DNA from: Chiridota heheva
Lineage: Eukaryota; Echinodermata; Holothuroidea; Apodida; Chiridotidae
Length of the DNA: 64,000 nt
NCBI GenBank assembly: GCA_020152595.1
Contig: JAIGNY010003023.1
Span: forward strand, 1-64,000
Reading direction: 5' to 3'
Shown piece by piece: positions 31,991-55,550 of the stretch. The translations under genes and the position numbers were made by a program. Numbering within the stretch: the first letter of the stretch is position 1; every line of letters starts with the position of its first letter. Below the pieces are notes generated by a model that saw only the letters and a program-made list of their open reading frames with translations, was not told where the DNA came from and searched no databases.

Positions 31991-34059
31991 ATCAATATAC
32001 AACACACCTCCGAAAGCTCTCGCAAAATTAACATTTGAAGGAAAAACAAGTACGTCACAACACGTAGGAAGAAGGTATATTATGCAAATCAAAACGTATG
32101 TCAAAGAGAGCTGTAATACACAATATACAAAACACAATAAAATGAAAATGCATATTGTGGAAATATAACGTTATATTGTTCACGTTTCTGTGCATGTATA
32201 TAGATCTACCGTCACTATTTGAAAAGTATGTGTATAGTCCAAAAGAAAAAATGTTTGATAAGTTTCCAATAATTTACTATAAAGATGTGTAAATTCAAAC
32301 TTTTAAAACAAACCTGTTCTAAAGTTCTATATCCCGCCCATTCTATCTCTTGGTGTCTTAGTTCATGTATATATTAAATACAATATCGCACAAAGTGTTA
32401 ATATATTACTAATAGATTATTTTACATTTTCAAACTTTTTTCTGAAGAACGCCTTTTTTTCTGAGAAAGTATTCTTTGAAATCTAAAAACATAGTAAGCA
32501 CCTGAAATGCCAATGCTTGATGAAGTACCGGAACGGTTCTGACCGATTGATCGACGAATCGGGGAGAAAACCTGATGTAGAACGTCACGTTCCCATTTTT
32601 CCGAGGTGCAGGAATGAAGTTCCCTTTACACGAAAAAACGATGCTCCTCTCAAAGTCCTGGCCACATACAGAAATTATTTGGACTCATAATATTCTCCAA
32701 AAAGTTTGCTGTTTAATGTAAATTAATAGAATGAAACGGGCAGTTTTTAATTTATAAAGAACAGTTGGAGGTCTTAATACAACTATGATTTTACCCATGT
32801 TTTATGATACAAGTGAATGACTCAACTTTCCAAAACGTTAGAAAATAAATATATCCGCTTTCAGGTATAGGCCTACACGTAAAAACGATTTAAAACTTGG
32901 CTCAGTAACAGAAAAATAAATCCAATTAGGACATTTACACCTGGCTGAATATAAAAGGCATATATCGCTATGTCCATCTCACTTGTTGAGTCAGGATGCA
33001 ACCTAGGGGTGGTGTGGGGGTAGAGGTGGTGGGGGTTCCTGTTCCAATCCTGCTTCCTATGGTTGTAAATACCTTTCAAAATGTAATTAATCACTTAATT
33101 TTAAGCACCTTCGGCCCAAAAAGTGTGTTGTGTGGGAAGGGGTGGGGGAAGATAGTATGGATTATCCCCATTGTCAAAAAGTGGGGGATATATTCCCCCT
33201 TCCAGCATTTACGCCCATTGAAGGCACTCTTGGCTGAATAACTTTAGATTGTCACCTCCCTGCTTTAAAATCTATTAAAAAACACAAAAAACTAGAACAT
33301 TAATCAGTACAACGTTGACATCAGCTCTTTTTAATTTTTAGGCATAAATATGCAGTTTTACTATTTGTTTTATTATGAGGCGACATTCACATTTACAAAA
33401 ATGTAAATCCTTTGTTTGTAAAACATTGTACGAAGGGGTGCTACAAATTGTCACAAAACGCTTTTGAGTCTTCACCATATTCAACTAATTTTTAGTAAGA
33501 ATATTATAGGCCTACTTCGTCATCATTCTCAGTGATTAAAATTTAGGAAGATGAACAGAGTTGCATATCAATTTTGAACTCTCCGCTCGGTCACACATTC
33601 CAAATTTAGCACAAATCAAGCTTTTATCAAAACTTGAATCAGTCAAAAGTCAAAAACTAAAAGTGTTATTTTCATGATTCAAACGTTGACCTGCACAGAT
33701 TGTACAAATTGCAACGTGCCCACAGACCTTTAACTGTTTACACACAAATCATACTAAGCAACGTTTTACGAAACAGGCAAGATGTAAAATAACAATCGCC
33801 AGGTAGACAATATTTAATATTCACATACATCTCCAACAATAGTTCAACACTAAGCGAACTTTATTCAGTAAAAGATCAAAGCAAACTAAAACAGACGGCT
33901 TTTACAAACAGGAAAACAGGCGTGGTCCGAGAGATAGCACGGAACTAATCATTTAACCCCATTGAAGCCTATGGTGAAAGAGTTTAGTTTGGGGTCCTTT
34001 TTATACCAAAATGTTATATATTTTGTGATGTTTTCTAAAAAGTACTATCTAATATTTAT
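31990..34059. other. Gene-poor AT-rich stretch
   Basis: I see no recognisable gene, element border or RNA. Short ORFs lack family motifs. Confidence 0.45.
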
Positions 34060-35370
34060 CGAATCAAGGTGCTTTCAATAGGGGGTCATCAGCGGTTTTG
34101 GCCCATTTTTAGGCTGAAGTGAAGAGGTGTTATAGATTCTTGTAGAGGATTTTTGTTTGACCAACTTCACGATATGGTGGCGTCTGAGGAGCTCATCATT
34201 ACACAGACTGGCAAAACCTGGAGCAGGATCAGTTCTTATGACAGCTGGAGGATCAGTGGATGGCCTGGTGGGTAAGCATGTTTTGAGAATAGCATCACGC
34301 AACGTGGACTTCTGTTCATCTGATATAATGAGGCTGGTACGAGATTGCACACTCATAAAGAATGTAGATGAGCTGTCGGTTGCGTTTTATAACATCAGTT
34401 GCAAAGCTGAGTCCAACGGCACATAGGTGATCCTCACAAATCTGTTCATCTGATGACAGGGGTGTACCTTTCAGAGATGCACACTGTTGGCAAGATGAAA
34501 CAATTTTTTCCATTGCCTTATTTAAGTCTATGGCATAGAAGTGCTTGACTCAATTAATGCTTTGTGGGGTGCTCCAGCTGGATGTGAAGAGCGGTCATAA
34601 TTGCATGTAGGGCGTGGCGTGAAACAATTGTGGCATCACGGTCACACGGTGGGGTAGAAGAGGGTCGTCACGGCGAGCAACGAGGAGGCCATCATGAGCA
34701 ATCGTGGCGACTATCGTTTGACGTTTTTGATGTTGGTGAGTCGTTTGATGTCCATTTGCCTTGTTGAAGATGTCCATCTGAGGTCAGCACACTCACTCTG
34801 GATAATTTCCAAGCTGGTCTGTTGGCGAAGGGTAACCTAGCCTGGCTTGTGATAATTTCATTTGCAGAAGCTCCGAACACAGTTGCATCCTCAAATTGAC
34901 GTATGAAAGTGCACACTTTGCATGTTGGGCGGAGACATTCAGGAGCATTTCGACTTGCAAAATCTGACGGTATATTGGCTTTCTCAGAGAGATGGCGAAC
35001 TGAAGCCTGGTATCGACTAACGTAAGATAAGAAAGACATCACCCGTAGACCAGCTAAAATCTCTCCACGCCACGGCAAAGTTTCTTGTAAGCTTACTATC
35101 AGTGAGAACAGCAGGATGGTGCTTAGACTTAATGAAGTATGGGCTAAAGTGTTTAATGGCACCTGCTATGGCGAGCGCTTCAATTTTACAAGCTGACAAG
35201 GGAGTCAAGTAGGTTGGTGACCACTCAGTTTGGCAGAAAAATGTCCACTGATGAATAGTTTTCCATTGCGAGTGACGTACATGGTGGCACCAATACTGTA
35301 CTGTTTGACGGAACCGTCCGTAACGACCCACTGACAGACTGATCACATGGCCGTGGCAGGTGGATGGTTT
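34060..35370 (-). mobile_element. LTR-retrotransposon pol fragment (RNase H to integrase), no LTRs seen
   Basis: In minus-strand order: an RNase H-like stretch (IGATMYV-like, CKIEALAIAGAIKHFSPY, HHPAVLTDSK), SDFASRNAPEC with a CxxC tail, a region with DGLLVARRDDPLLP, an integrase zinc-finger remnant (SSCQQCASLK), and an integrase core remnant (AVGLSFATDVIKRNRQLI, then VIRTDPAPGF). Stops and frameshifts divide it. Both ends are abrupt. It resembles a Gypsy-like pol lineage common in marine invertebrates; exact placement was not tested. Confidence 0.75.
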
Positions 35371-36599
35371 TAGTGGTTTTTAAATGCATCCAAGCGGCTA
35401 CAAAAGCTCCTAATAAGTCGTCTTAGAGGTGGCTTCCCCTTTTTTTTCTGGTTACGTGGTTGTAGCCCCCGTGGGTACCACCCCTTAAAGAATGTGCATA
35501 CTTGAGCAGTTAATATCGAGTTATACCGTCCTGGTTGCTTGGTCCACCAAGCATGCATCTAATGCTTAACGCCTAAAACGTGAAATTTGGCCCAGGATAA
35601 AACTAACAATAAGAACCCAGGCCTATGGACTGACGTTCCCTCCACCATCTTCTTTGCGAAGTTTAATAAGGACCCTTTACGGAGATAAAACTTTAGTGTT
35701 CTTTCAAAAAATATTAACGAGTAGTCTTTTTATTACAACAGATCTTTTTATTACTAGATTACAGTATTCACAGATTGAAAAATGTAGTATCACACATTTT
35801 TGAAACGTGCAAGCAACCCATATTTATATATTGAAGCACATTGAAAGTGGGGTTCGGCGAAAAATTGACAATGGAATCCCTAAAAAATCTCTACCATAAC
35901 TGATTGTTCAGTTAAGCAGTTAAGGGTATGATCTTTTTTAATATACTGATATACCGAGTTTAAATGATTTTTTGCAACTAAAAAAAATATGAAATTTCCT
36001 TCCTCTGAACCCCTAAGAACCCCTTATTTACTTTTCACATTGTCAGGCCATTCAATATTCGGAATGATGATTTAGTTCACTAAATATTATATATATGTTT
36101 CCGATTTCAAAAATCATTATTTTTTGTAGATCTTATTATAAAATTCTTGTTATAGACCTAAAATTTAACCAATTTTTGGGTCCTATCTTGATCTGAATAA
36201 AATTGAAAAAATGTTCGTATACATGCAAATTAAAAATAATTTTCGGACTGACACAAATTTAGAAAAGATGTTACGCGGAGGGGGATGCATAATTGCTCCA
36301 AAACATATAATGCTGTTATTCATACTTTCAAAATACTTTAGTCCCCCAGATTCATTTTCCGCCATCCTTCCTAATAGATGGGGTTGTGTTCTAATGATAT
36401 CCCACAAGCTCTACTCCAAGGGTCAGCTGATACACTTATATTAGGAATGACAGACTTAATGTGATTGTTTATTAGAAAGGATTGATCGCTAAAGCTGCAC
36501 ACAGCTGGCCGTTCATACCGCTCTCAGATGTCTGTTTGTAATTGACGCTTCATTTAAGTTGAGTTCATAATAATTCTATACTACCTGTTACAAAAGAAG
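35371..36599. other. 5' flank of EXOSC3
   Basis: No recognisable element. The last 150 bases before the ATG must include the 5' UTR and core promoter, but no TATA box or other clear motif was found at a fitting distance. Confidence 0.4.
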
Positions 36600-48699
<12,100 letters not shown>

Positions 48700-49609
48700 A
48701 GGTCAGAAATATGATCTGAAGATGCCATTTTTGTTATCCGTTATTGGCTGGGAGATGGTATGACCACTTGAAGTCTCTGAAAGGACCGTATCAAATCCAT
48801 TGCAAACGATCTCATACCTAGATATGGATAGGATGCTAGAATTGATTTTTGGTTTGTTACAGAAGATGACTGGAACTACTGAAGTGTAGCACTCGCTGTT
48901 CTAGACTGTTTAATTGAGTAAAGGCAGCACAAACGCAAGATATGATATGACAGTTTTTAAAGTTATTGGATTTTATCAGAAGTGCCAAAATATGAAGTTG
49001 TCTTAGATTCCACCTGCTTTCCGATTTGTGGAGTAAAGACTTACACTGTACTCCTTTCCACAGGAGTGGAAAATAAAGTGGACCACATCACCAATAGTCT
49101 CAGAAATATTTTCAGAAAGAAAAGAATGGGGGGGGGGGAAGGTGAAAGAATTTGGTTTTGTTATTATTGTTGCGGTATACTTGCATACATTTTTTCAAAG
49201 ATTTTCTATGTTCCCAGAAGGTGAAATATTTTTTCTACCCGTGCCTCTCCGTTACACTTGGAAAATTCCACAGGAACCTTTATCTCAGGAATAACTGACG
49301 TGAACCAGGGAAGTTCTTGAAGTGGGCTAATAAAACCTTGGACCTTTTATTTTCTTGATTTGACTTTTATTTCCAAAATTTTTACTGGTGACATTTGAAC
49401 ATCAGTAGACTTGTTAGAGGAGCACTAAAAATCAAGTACACAAAATCCTGAGAGCTTAAAAAATGACTTTTTTCATCACCACAAGATGACATCTTTGTAT
49501 TCTCTTGGATTACTTTTTCTTATTAAGTTCTGATGACTTTTTTAGCTTTTCTGATCTTTTCATTAGATGCCAATATCATCTATGTTTTAGCCCTTTGTTT
49601 TTCAAGTTC

Positions 49610-51376
49610 CATAAATGATGGTATGAAAGTTATGGTATGAATGAGATGGTATAAAAGAGATGTTATAATAAGGATGGAATAAATGGGATGGTATAAACGG
49701 GATGGTTACAGAAGGGATGGTATAAAAGGATGGTATAAACATGATGGTATAAAAGGATGGTATAAACATGATGGTATAAAAGGATGATATAAAAGGCATT
49801 GCATTAAAAGGATGGTATAAACAGGATGATATAAATAGCATTGTATAAAAGAGATGGTATAAAAGAATGGTATAAACAGGATGGTATAAACAGCATTGTA
49901 TAAAAGGGATGGTAGAAAAGGATGGTATAAGAGGATGGTATAAACAGCATTGTATAAAAGGATGGTATAAACAGGATGGTATAAACAGCATTGTATAAAA
50001 GGTAGGGTATAAAAGGATGGTATAAACAGGATGGTATAAATGGATGGTATAAGAGGATGGTATAAACAGGATGGTATAAAAGGATGGTATAAACAGGATG
50101 GTATAAAAGGGATGGTATAAAAGGGATGGTATAAAAAGGATGGTATAAAAGGATGGTATAAACAGGATGGTATAAATGGATGGTATAACAGGATGGTATA
50201 AACAGGATGGTATAAAAGGATGGTTTAAACAGGATGGTATAAAAGGGATGGTATAAACAGCATTGTATAAAAGGATGGTATAAACAGGATGGTATAAACA
50301 GCATTGTATAAAAGGTAGGGTATAAAAGGATGGTATAAACAGGATGGTATAAATGGATGGTATAAAGGATGGTATAAACAGGATGGTATAAAAGGATGGT
50401 ATAAACAGGATGGTATAAAAGGGATGGTATAAAAAGGATGGTATAAAAGGATGGTATAAAAGGATGGTATAAACAGGATGGTATAAATGGATGGTATAAC
50501 AGGATGGTATAAACAGGATGGTATAAAAGGATGGTTTAAACAGGATGGTATAAATGGATGGTATAACAGGATGGTATAAACAGGATGGTATAAAAGGATG
50601 GTATAAACAGGATGGTATAAAAGGGATGGTATAAAAGGGATGGTATAAAAAGGATGGTATAAAAGGATGGTATAAGCAGGATGGTATAAACAGGATGGTA
50701 TAAAAGGATGGTTTAAACAGGATGGTATAAAAGGGATGGTATAAAAAGGATGGTATAAACAGGATGGTATAAACATAATGGTATATAAGGATGGTATAAA
50801 CAGCATTGTATAAAAGGGATGGTAGAAAAGGGAGGGTATAAAAGGATGGTATAAACAGGATGGTATAAACAGGATGGTATAACAGAATGGAATAAAAGGC
50901 ATTGTATAAAATGGATGGTATAAAAGGGATGGCATAAACAGGGTGGTATAAAAAAGAATGGTGTAAACAGGATGATGTAAAAGGGATGATATAAAAGACA
51001 TAAAAGGAATGGTGTAAAAGGGATGGTATAAAAAGGAGAGCATAAACAGGATGGTATAGATTGTTTTTTATAAAAGGGATGGTAGAAAAGGGATGGTATA
51101 AAAAGGATGGTATAAACAGGATAGTATGAACACGATGGTATAAACAGGATGGTATAAAAGGCATTGTATAAAATTGTATAAAATGGATGGTATAAAAGGG
51201 ATGGCATGAACAGGGTGGTATAAAAAAGGATGGTGTAAACAGGATGATATAAAAGTAATGGTGTAAAAGGGATGGTATAAAAAGGAGAGCATAAACAGGA
51301 TGGTATAAATGGGATGATATAAAATAAATTGTTTAAAAGGGATCATATAAGAAGGATGGTATTAAAGAAATGGTAT
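49610..51376. repeat. Minisatellite array of GGATGGTATAAA-type units (about 13-16 bp)
   Basis: About 1.77 kb of GGATGGTATAAACA, GGATGGTATAAAAG and close variants, with higher-order blocks (for example copies around 49,970-50,180 and 50,280-50,530). It lies just past the EXOSC3 3' UTR. Every unit carries TATAAA. Because the unit lacks stops on the minus strand, long apparent ORFs (up to 520 codons of repeated PSCLYHPVYTIL-like text) arise in all three minus frames; I do not regard these as genes. Confidence 0.92.
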
Positions 51377-51479
51377 AATTTTGCAAAAATTCCTGCAAAT
51401 TAAAGAAATTTTCAATTTCTTAAAAATGAAAAGAAATTTTATAAAGATTGAGGAAAATTTTAAAAAATCAATGAAATTA

Positions 51480-52260
51480 AAAAAAAGAAAAAATAGATAG
51501 CACTGCCCCCCCCCGAGGCGTAGCTAAAGGGTAGCAGGGGACATTTACTTCCCCCCCCCCCCCTAGCTGGAAACTTCCAAAAATTCGGAATTTTGCACAA
51601 CAGAAAAATCAAGTGTGTTGGATTGTTTTGGTAATCAAATTTTTTAAGTTATATAGGCCTATTTAGCAGTTTATAGTTAGCAAATTTTCAACTTACTCTT
51701 AAAATTCCCAAAGGTTTCAAAATATCTTACATTTCTTTAAAATTTCTGCAGGTTTTTCTCAAAATTTCCCACGTAGGCCCATATTTCCTCAACTTAAGTT
51801 TTTCCTAAAAATATGCAACATTTTCCCAAAAAATTTTCTTTAAAATATCTTACTTTTTCGTCAAAAGTTTCGAGGGTGTTCTTCAAAATTTTTGAGGGTG
51901 TTCCTTAAAATATCTTCCGGTTTCCTCAAAATTTCTGAAGTTTTTCCCCAAAATATGTGACATTTCCCCCCAAATCTCCGAAGTTTTACCAACTTTTTTT
52001 CAAAAATTCCGAAGAAGGCCCCTATCTCCTCAAAATTCCCGAAGTTTTTCCTCAAAATATACGACATTTCCCAATCTTTTTATAGAAATTTGAAATTTCC
52101 GAAGTTTTACTTTAAACTTCTGACTTTTCCCTTCATTTTTTCGGTGTGTGTGTGTAGGAATGAAAGGAGGGAGGGGGAAAGGGGTAGCTTGGACGATCGG
52201 ATTTTCTTATGGTTCCTTCCCCCCTGTAAAAAAAGTTTAACTACGCCACTGATGCCGTAA
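51480..52260. repeat. Repeat with poly-C tract and CTCAAAATTTCCGAAGTTTT units
   Basis: It starts with CGTAGCTAAAGG and a long C run, continues as degenerate 30-35-bp units (CTCAAAATTTC.GAAGTTTTT), and ends CTACGCCACTGATGCCG. The bordering TGGCGTAG / CTACGCCA words suggest an inverted-ended element, not confirmed. Confidence 0.5.
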
Positions 52261-54489
52261 TTATTTCATTTGCCTCCCCCAAAAAAAGTGATAATAATAA
52301 TAAATAAATACAAATATGTAAAGCTGACTACGGGCCTGTTTACAAATTTTTCGTTTTGCACACTGGTCCTTCCAGACCATAGTCACAGTTTTTCTATGAA
52401 GGAATGGAAATAAGCATAAAATATAACATAGCCTATATAAATCTTGATGTGACGATTATAATCTAATCAAAATTCATTAACAGGCAGACAGGTAGCAATA
52501 TGTTAAAATGATAAATATGATAGGCCTATAAGAAAAACAATGAAAATAACCAAAAGGTTTCATCACAATCGGTTGAATGATAACGGTATTTTCATTTTTC
52601 AGGTGCTATTACAATCAATTATTCACTATTTTAGGTACATTTGCGATATTGGATGGGAAGACGCATGAATTTCCTTACACTTATTGCTTTGCTATCCTTC
52701 ACGAACTTTCTTTGAATATGAGCAGAAGAATTTGACCCAGAGGTTTTGAATCTCCAATTTCATCCTCAATCAAGCTAACAGAAGACAACTGATCTGCTGA
52801 TATTTTTGAATGATTAAAATTTAGGACAGAAATTTCAAGAATTACATTCAAGATTTTGATATTTCTTCATCATACAGTCATACATCACAACTTTTCCATA
52901 GGCCAGAGCTGTAATTCTCCTCCAGATAATGGAGAGACATTGGCCTATAATTTTCCTCAATAAAGTAGAGAACAATGTTTTCACAACCTTAATTCTACCA
53001 AAAAAGTAGGGGGATGTGGGAGCAAAGTCCCCTAGGAATTACGGACCAGGCATAAGCCTACATCCAAAATTATTCAAACTTTGATTAGCTATTACTTTAA
53101 AACTGCAGTTGCTTTTGCATTTTTCTTTTGGTGCAATTTAAAACCACTTTGTTCAGAATTTAAAGCTCTTTCTGATAAATATAAAATCTCTTCCTGTCCA
53201 TACACCTCGAAGGAGTTAAAAAAATGATATTTCTTATGACGTAATCACAGAAGTGGATCCAGAATTCTCAGTCCTAGTCTAGACGGCATTTATTTTAGGA
53301 TAACGACTACGATATCTTTGATATTGATATGTGTCTTTTCTAGAGCTCTTTAGGTAGAATAGCCTACCATAAAATGTTGCTAAACTTGATGCATTATATA
53401 ATCAACTAAAAACCTTTTTTGTGGCAAAAAAACTTAAGCTAGAGATGATAAATTTACACTTTAAACTATCTAATGCTATCAATTACAGCAATACTTCCTT
53501 GTTCACATAAAATACCAGGTTTGTTCACGTATGGCAGTGGATCATAATGCATTTCGTCAGATTCTCTAAAACCTGTATTGTTAATTCTCCCTAATAAGAA
53601 ACGTATGACTTAAAGAAACACTCACAAATTTTTTTTTGTCTGACATTATTTACTATTATCAAAGTTTTAATTTAAACTGTCACTGAGGTCACAAAACATT
53701 TTGTATCAGCAGCATTTGATTAAACACAAGTGATAAATGTTGTCTTTCGATTCGGTATGTTCATGTAGTTACAAACAAATACTACAAATTGGTTAAAAAT
53801 TTGCATAAGTAAAATGATAATGATACAAAGGTCCAAAAATATGCTAATATATACAAATCCTCTATCTGAAAGGCTGGCTACACCCCTGGTATCGTATCAC
53901 AACATATATCCTAGTAACAAATTAGCAGCATATACTTCTACATACCTGTTCACTTGCTACTGGAAGTTGTGATAGGAACTGCTTTAATACTTGATCTTTT
54001 ATACCACCAGCATTAAATAGTATCTGAAGTCATTCATATTTTCTGTTGTCCCTTCAAATTTATACAGAAATTCTTTAAAGACTCGTCATCTGTAGCTTTA
54101 TCATTCTTTGCATCTGACTAAGTGATGTATATATTCCCCTGCATCGTTCTAGAGTAGTCTTTCGGCAGAAGTCAGACCCAGCACGTTACTCTGACCCCTC
54201 ACCCGGGCCTTTCAGAGAATGACAATTAGCCGTCCAGGTCGAGCAGACTTGATTTTGGAAACTCAGTGTCACACGTAAGAGCGTTGCTGGTATTCCTGGG
54301 GTATCTAGTGCGCCTAGTTACCAGTTCCGCATGAGGGATCTACAATTTCATGCCATTGACGAGGAATTTCACTACCCCCTGTTCCACTATCCCAGTCAGT
54401 CATCCCATCCATATATCAAGCATTGATCTGACGGCCTGTCTTTTCTGCCCCTATCCCTCCATCACTTTAGTGACGGGCGCCGGCTAGAG
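52261..54489. other. Gene-poor AT-rich stretch
   Basis: I see no family-level coding signal and no clear element border. Confidence 0.4.
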
Positions 54490-55550
54490 CCCAAACTTCG
54501 ACCAAGGTCAAGTGGAGCCAGTGGCACATCAATATGTTGCAGCACTTCGGCGTAATAGTGACATACAAATCCAAGTTGATTCGTTCAGACAACAAAACGG
54601 TAGTCGCCTACATCAAATCACCAATGGGAACCAGGTCCAATGGGTGACAAGGTAACCCTACACAAAGTTGCTACCTGCCTGAGGAGCCCAACACGATAGC
54701 GAACCTCCTGTCGCGCCTCAAGCTCAAAGGCAGATTGGTCCTCCTCCCGGCGGTAGGAACAAAAAGCCTTTCGCGCCCTGACCATGGCAACAGGGTCTGA
54801 AGGTGGACGTGTTCACGATACAATGGACCTAAATTGTGGGTTGTGCGCTCCCTCCGTCCAATGTCAGGTCATCTTATTTGCTCCCAACGGGACAGGCCAA
54901 GCGTGGTATACAAATTACAACCCTAATGCGACTGGTACAAGGTTTCTTGGCCTGCTGGCAATCCCAGAGACAGGACCACAGCAACAAGGTCTGAAGGGTG
55001 AACGTGTTTATGATACAGTGAACCTCATTTGTGGGCTATGCGCTCCTCCATCCATTGTCAGGTCATCTTAGTCGCTCCCAACGGGACAGGCCAAGTGTGC
55101 TTCCTAACCCTACTGCGGCTGGTACAAGGTTTCTTGACCTGCTGGCAATCCCAGAGACAGGACCATTACACCCCAGCTCATAGTAACTACTGTTGATTGT
55201 GATGCCTCCCTTTAGACGTTTTTCGTTGTGAAGAGTCTTTTGCACGAAGCTTCCGAAGTGGCAGCCCACGGCAGGTGCAACGCACAGGATGTAATTTGCG
55301 AGACTCGTTCATTCAAAGACTTACAATCACAGGCTACCACCATCATGGCCCATGGGAAATGCAGTTGGTGCTAGAAACACTGGCTAAACCACCGTTTCAA
55401 GCTATTGCTACATGCGCTATCAAAGAGGTCTCCATCAGTCTTTCTCTTGGCTGTGGCCTCCAGGAGGTGTCGGATTGCCATTCATGCCCTATCTCGCAGG
55501 GAGGATCACATAAGGTTCGAGTCCGGAACCTCCCTTTCAGAGGCTGAAAA
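54490..55550 (+). mobile_element. Second DIRS-like fragment (RNase H to recombinase), strongly decayed
   Basis: IRSDNKTVVAYIKSPMGTRS (RNase H), then QVILFAPNGTGQAWYTNY (the segment after RNase H), then WEMQLVLETLAKPPFQAIAT (start of the recombinase catalytic domain, with SLGCGLQEVSDCHSC where R-R-x-S-E-x-H is expected). Plus strand, opposite to the element at 5.7-13.5 kb. A 194-bp unit is duplicated inside it. Confidence 0.7.
54788..55167. repeat. 194-bp direct duplication inside the DIRS fragment
   Basis: CAACAGGGTCTGAAG at 54,788 and CAACAAGGTCTGAAG at 54,982 start two copies that share CCCAACGGGACAGGCCAAG, GGTACAAGGTTTCTTG and CTGGCAATCCCAGAGACAGG. The copies have since diverged. Confidence 0.82.

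Noticed and set aside
49602-51164. 520-codon minus-strand ORF rich in PSCLYHPVYTIL
   Set aside because: It is the translation of a short stop-free tandem repeat; other minus frames are equally open, and no start context or splice signal supports it.
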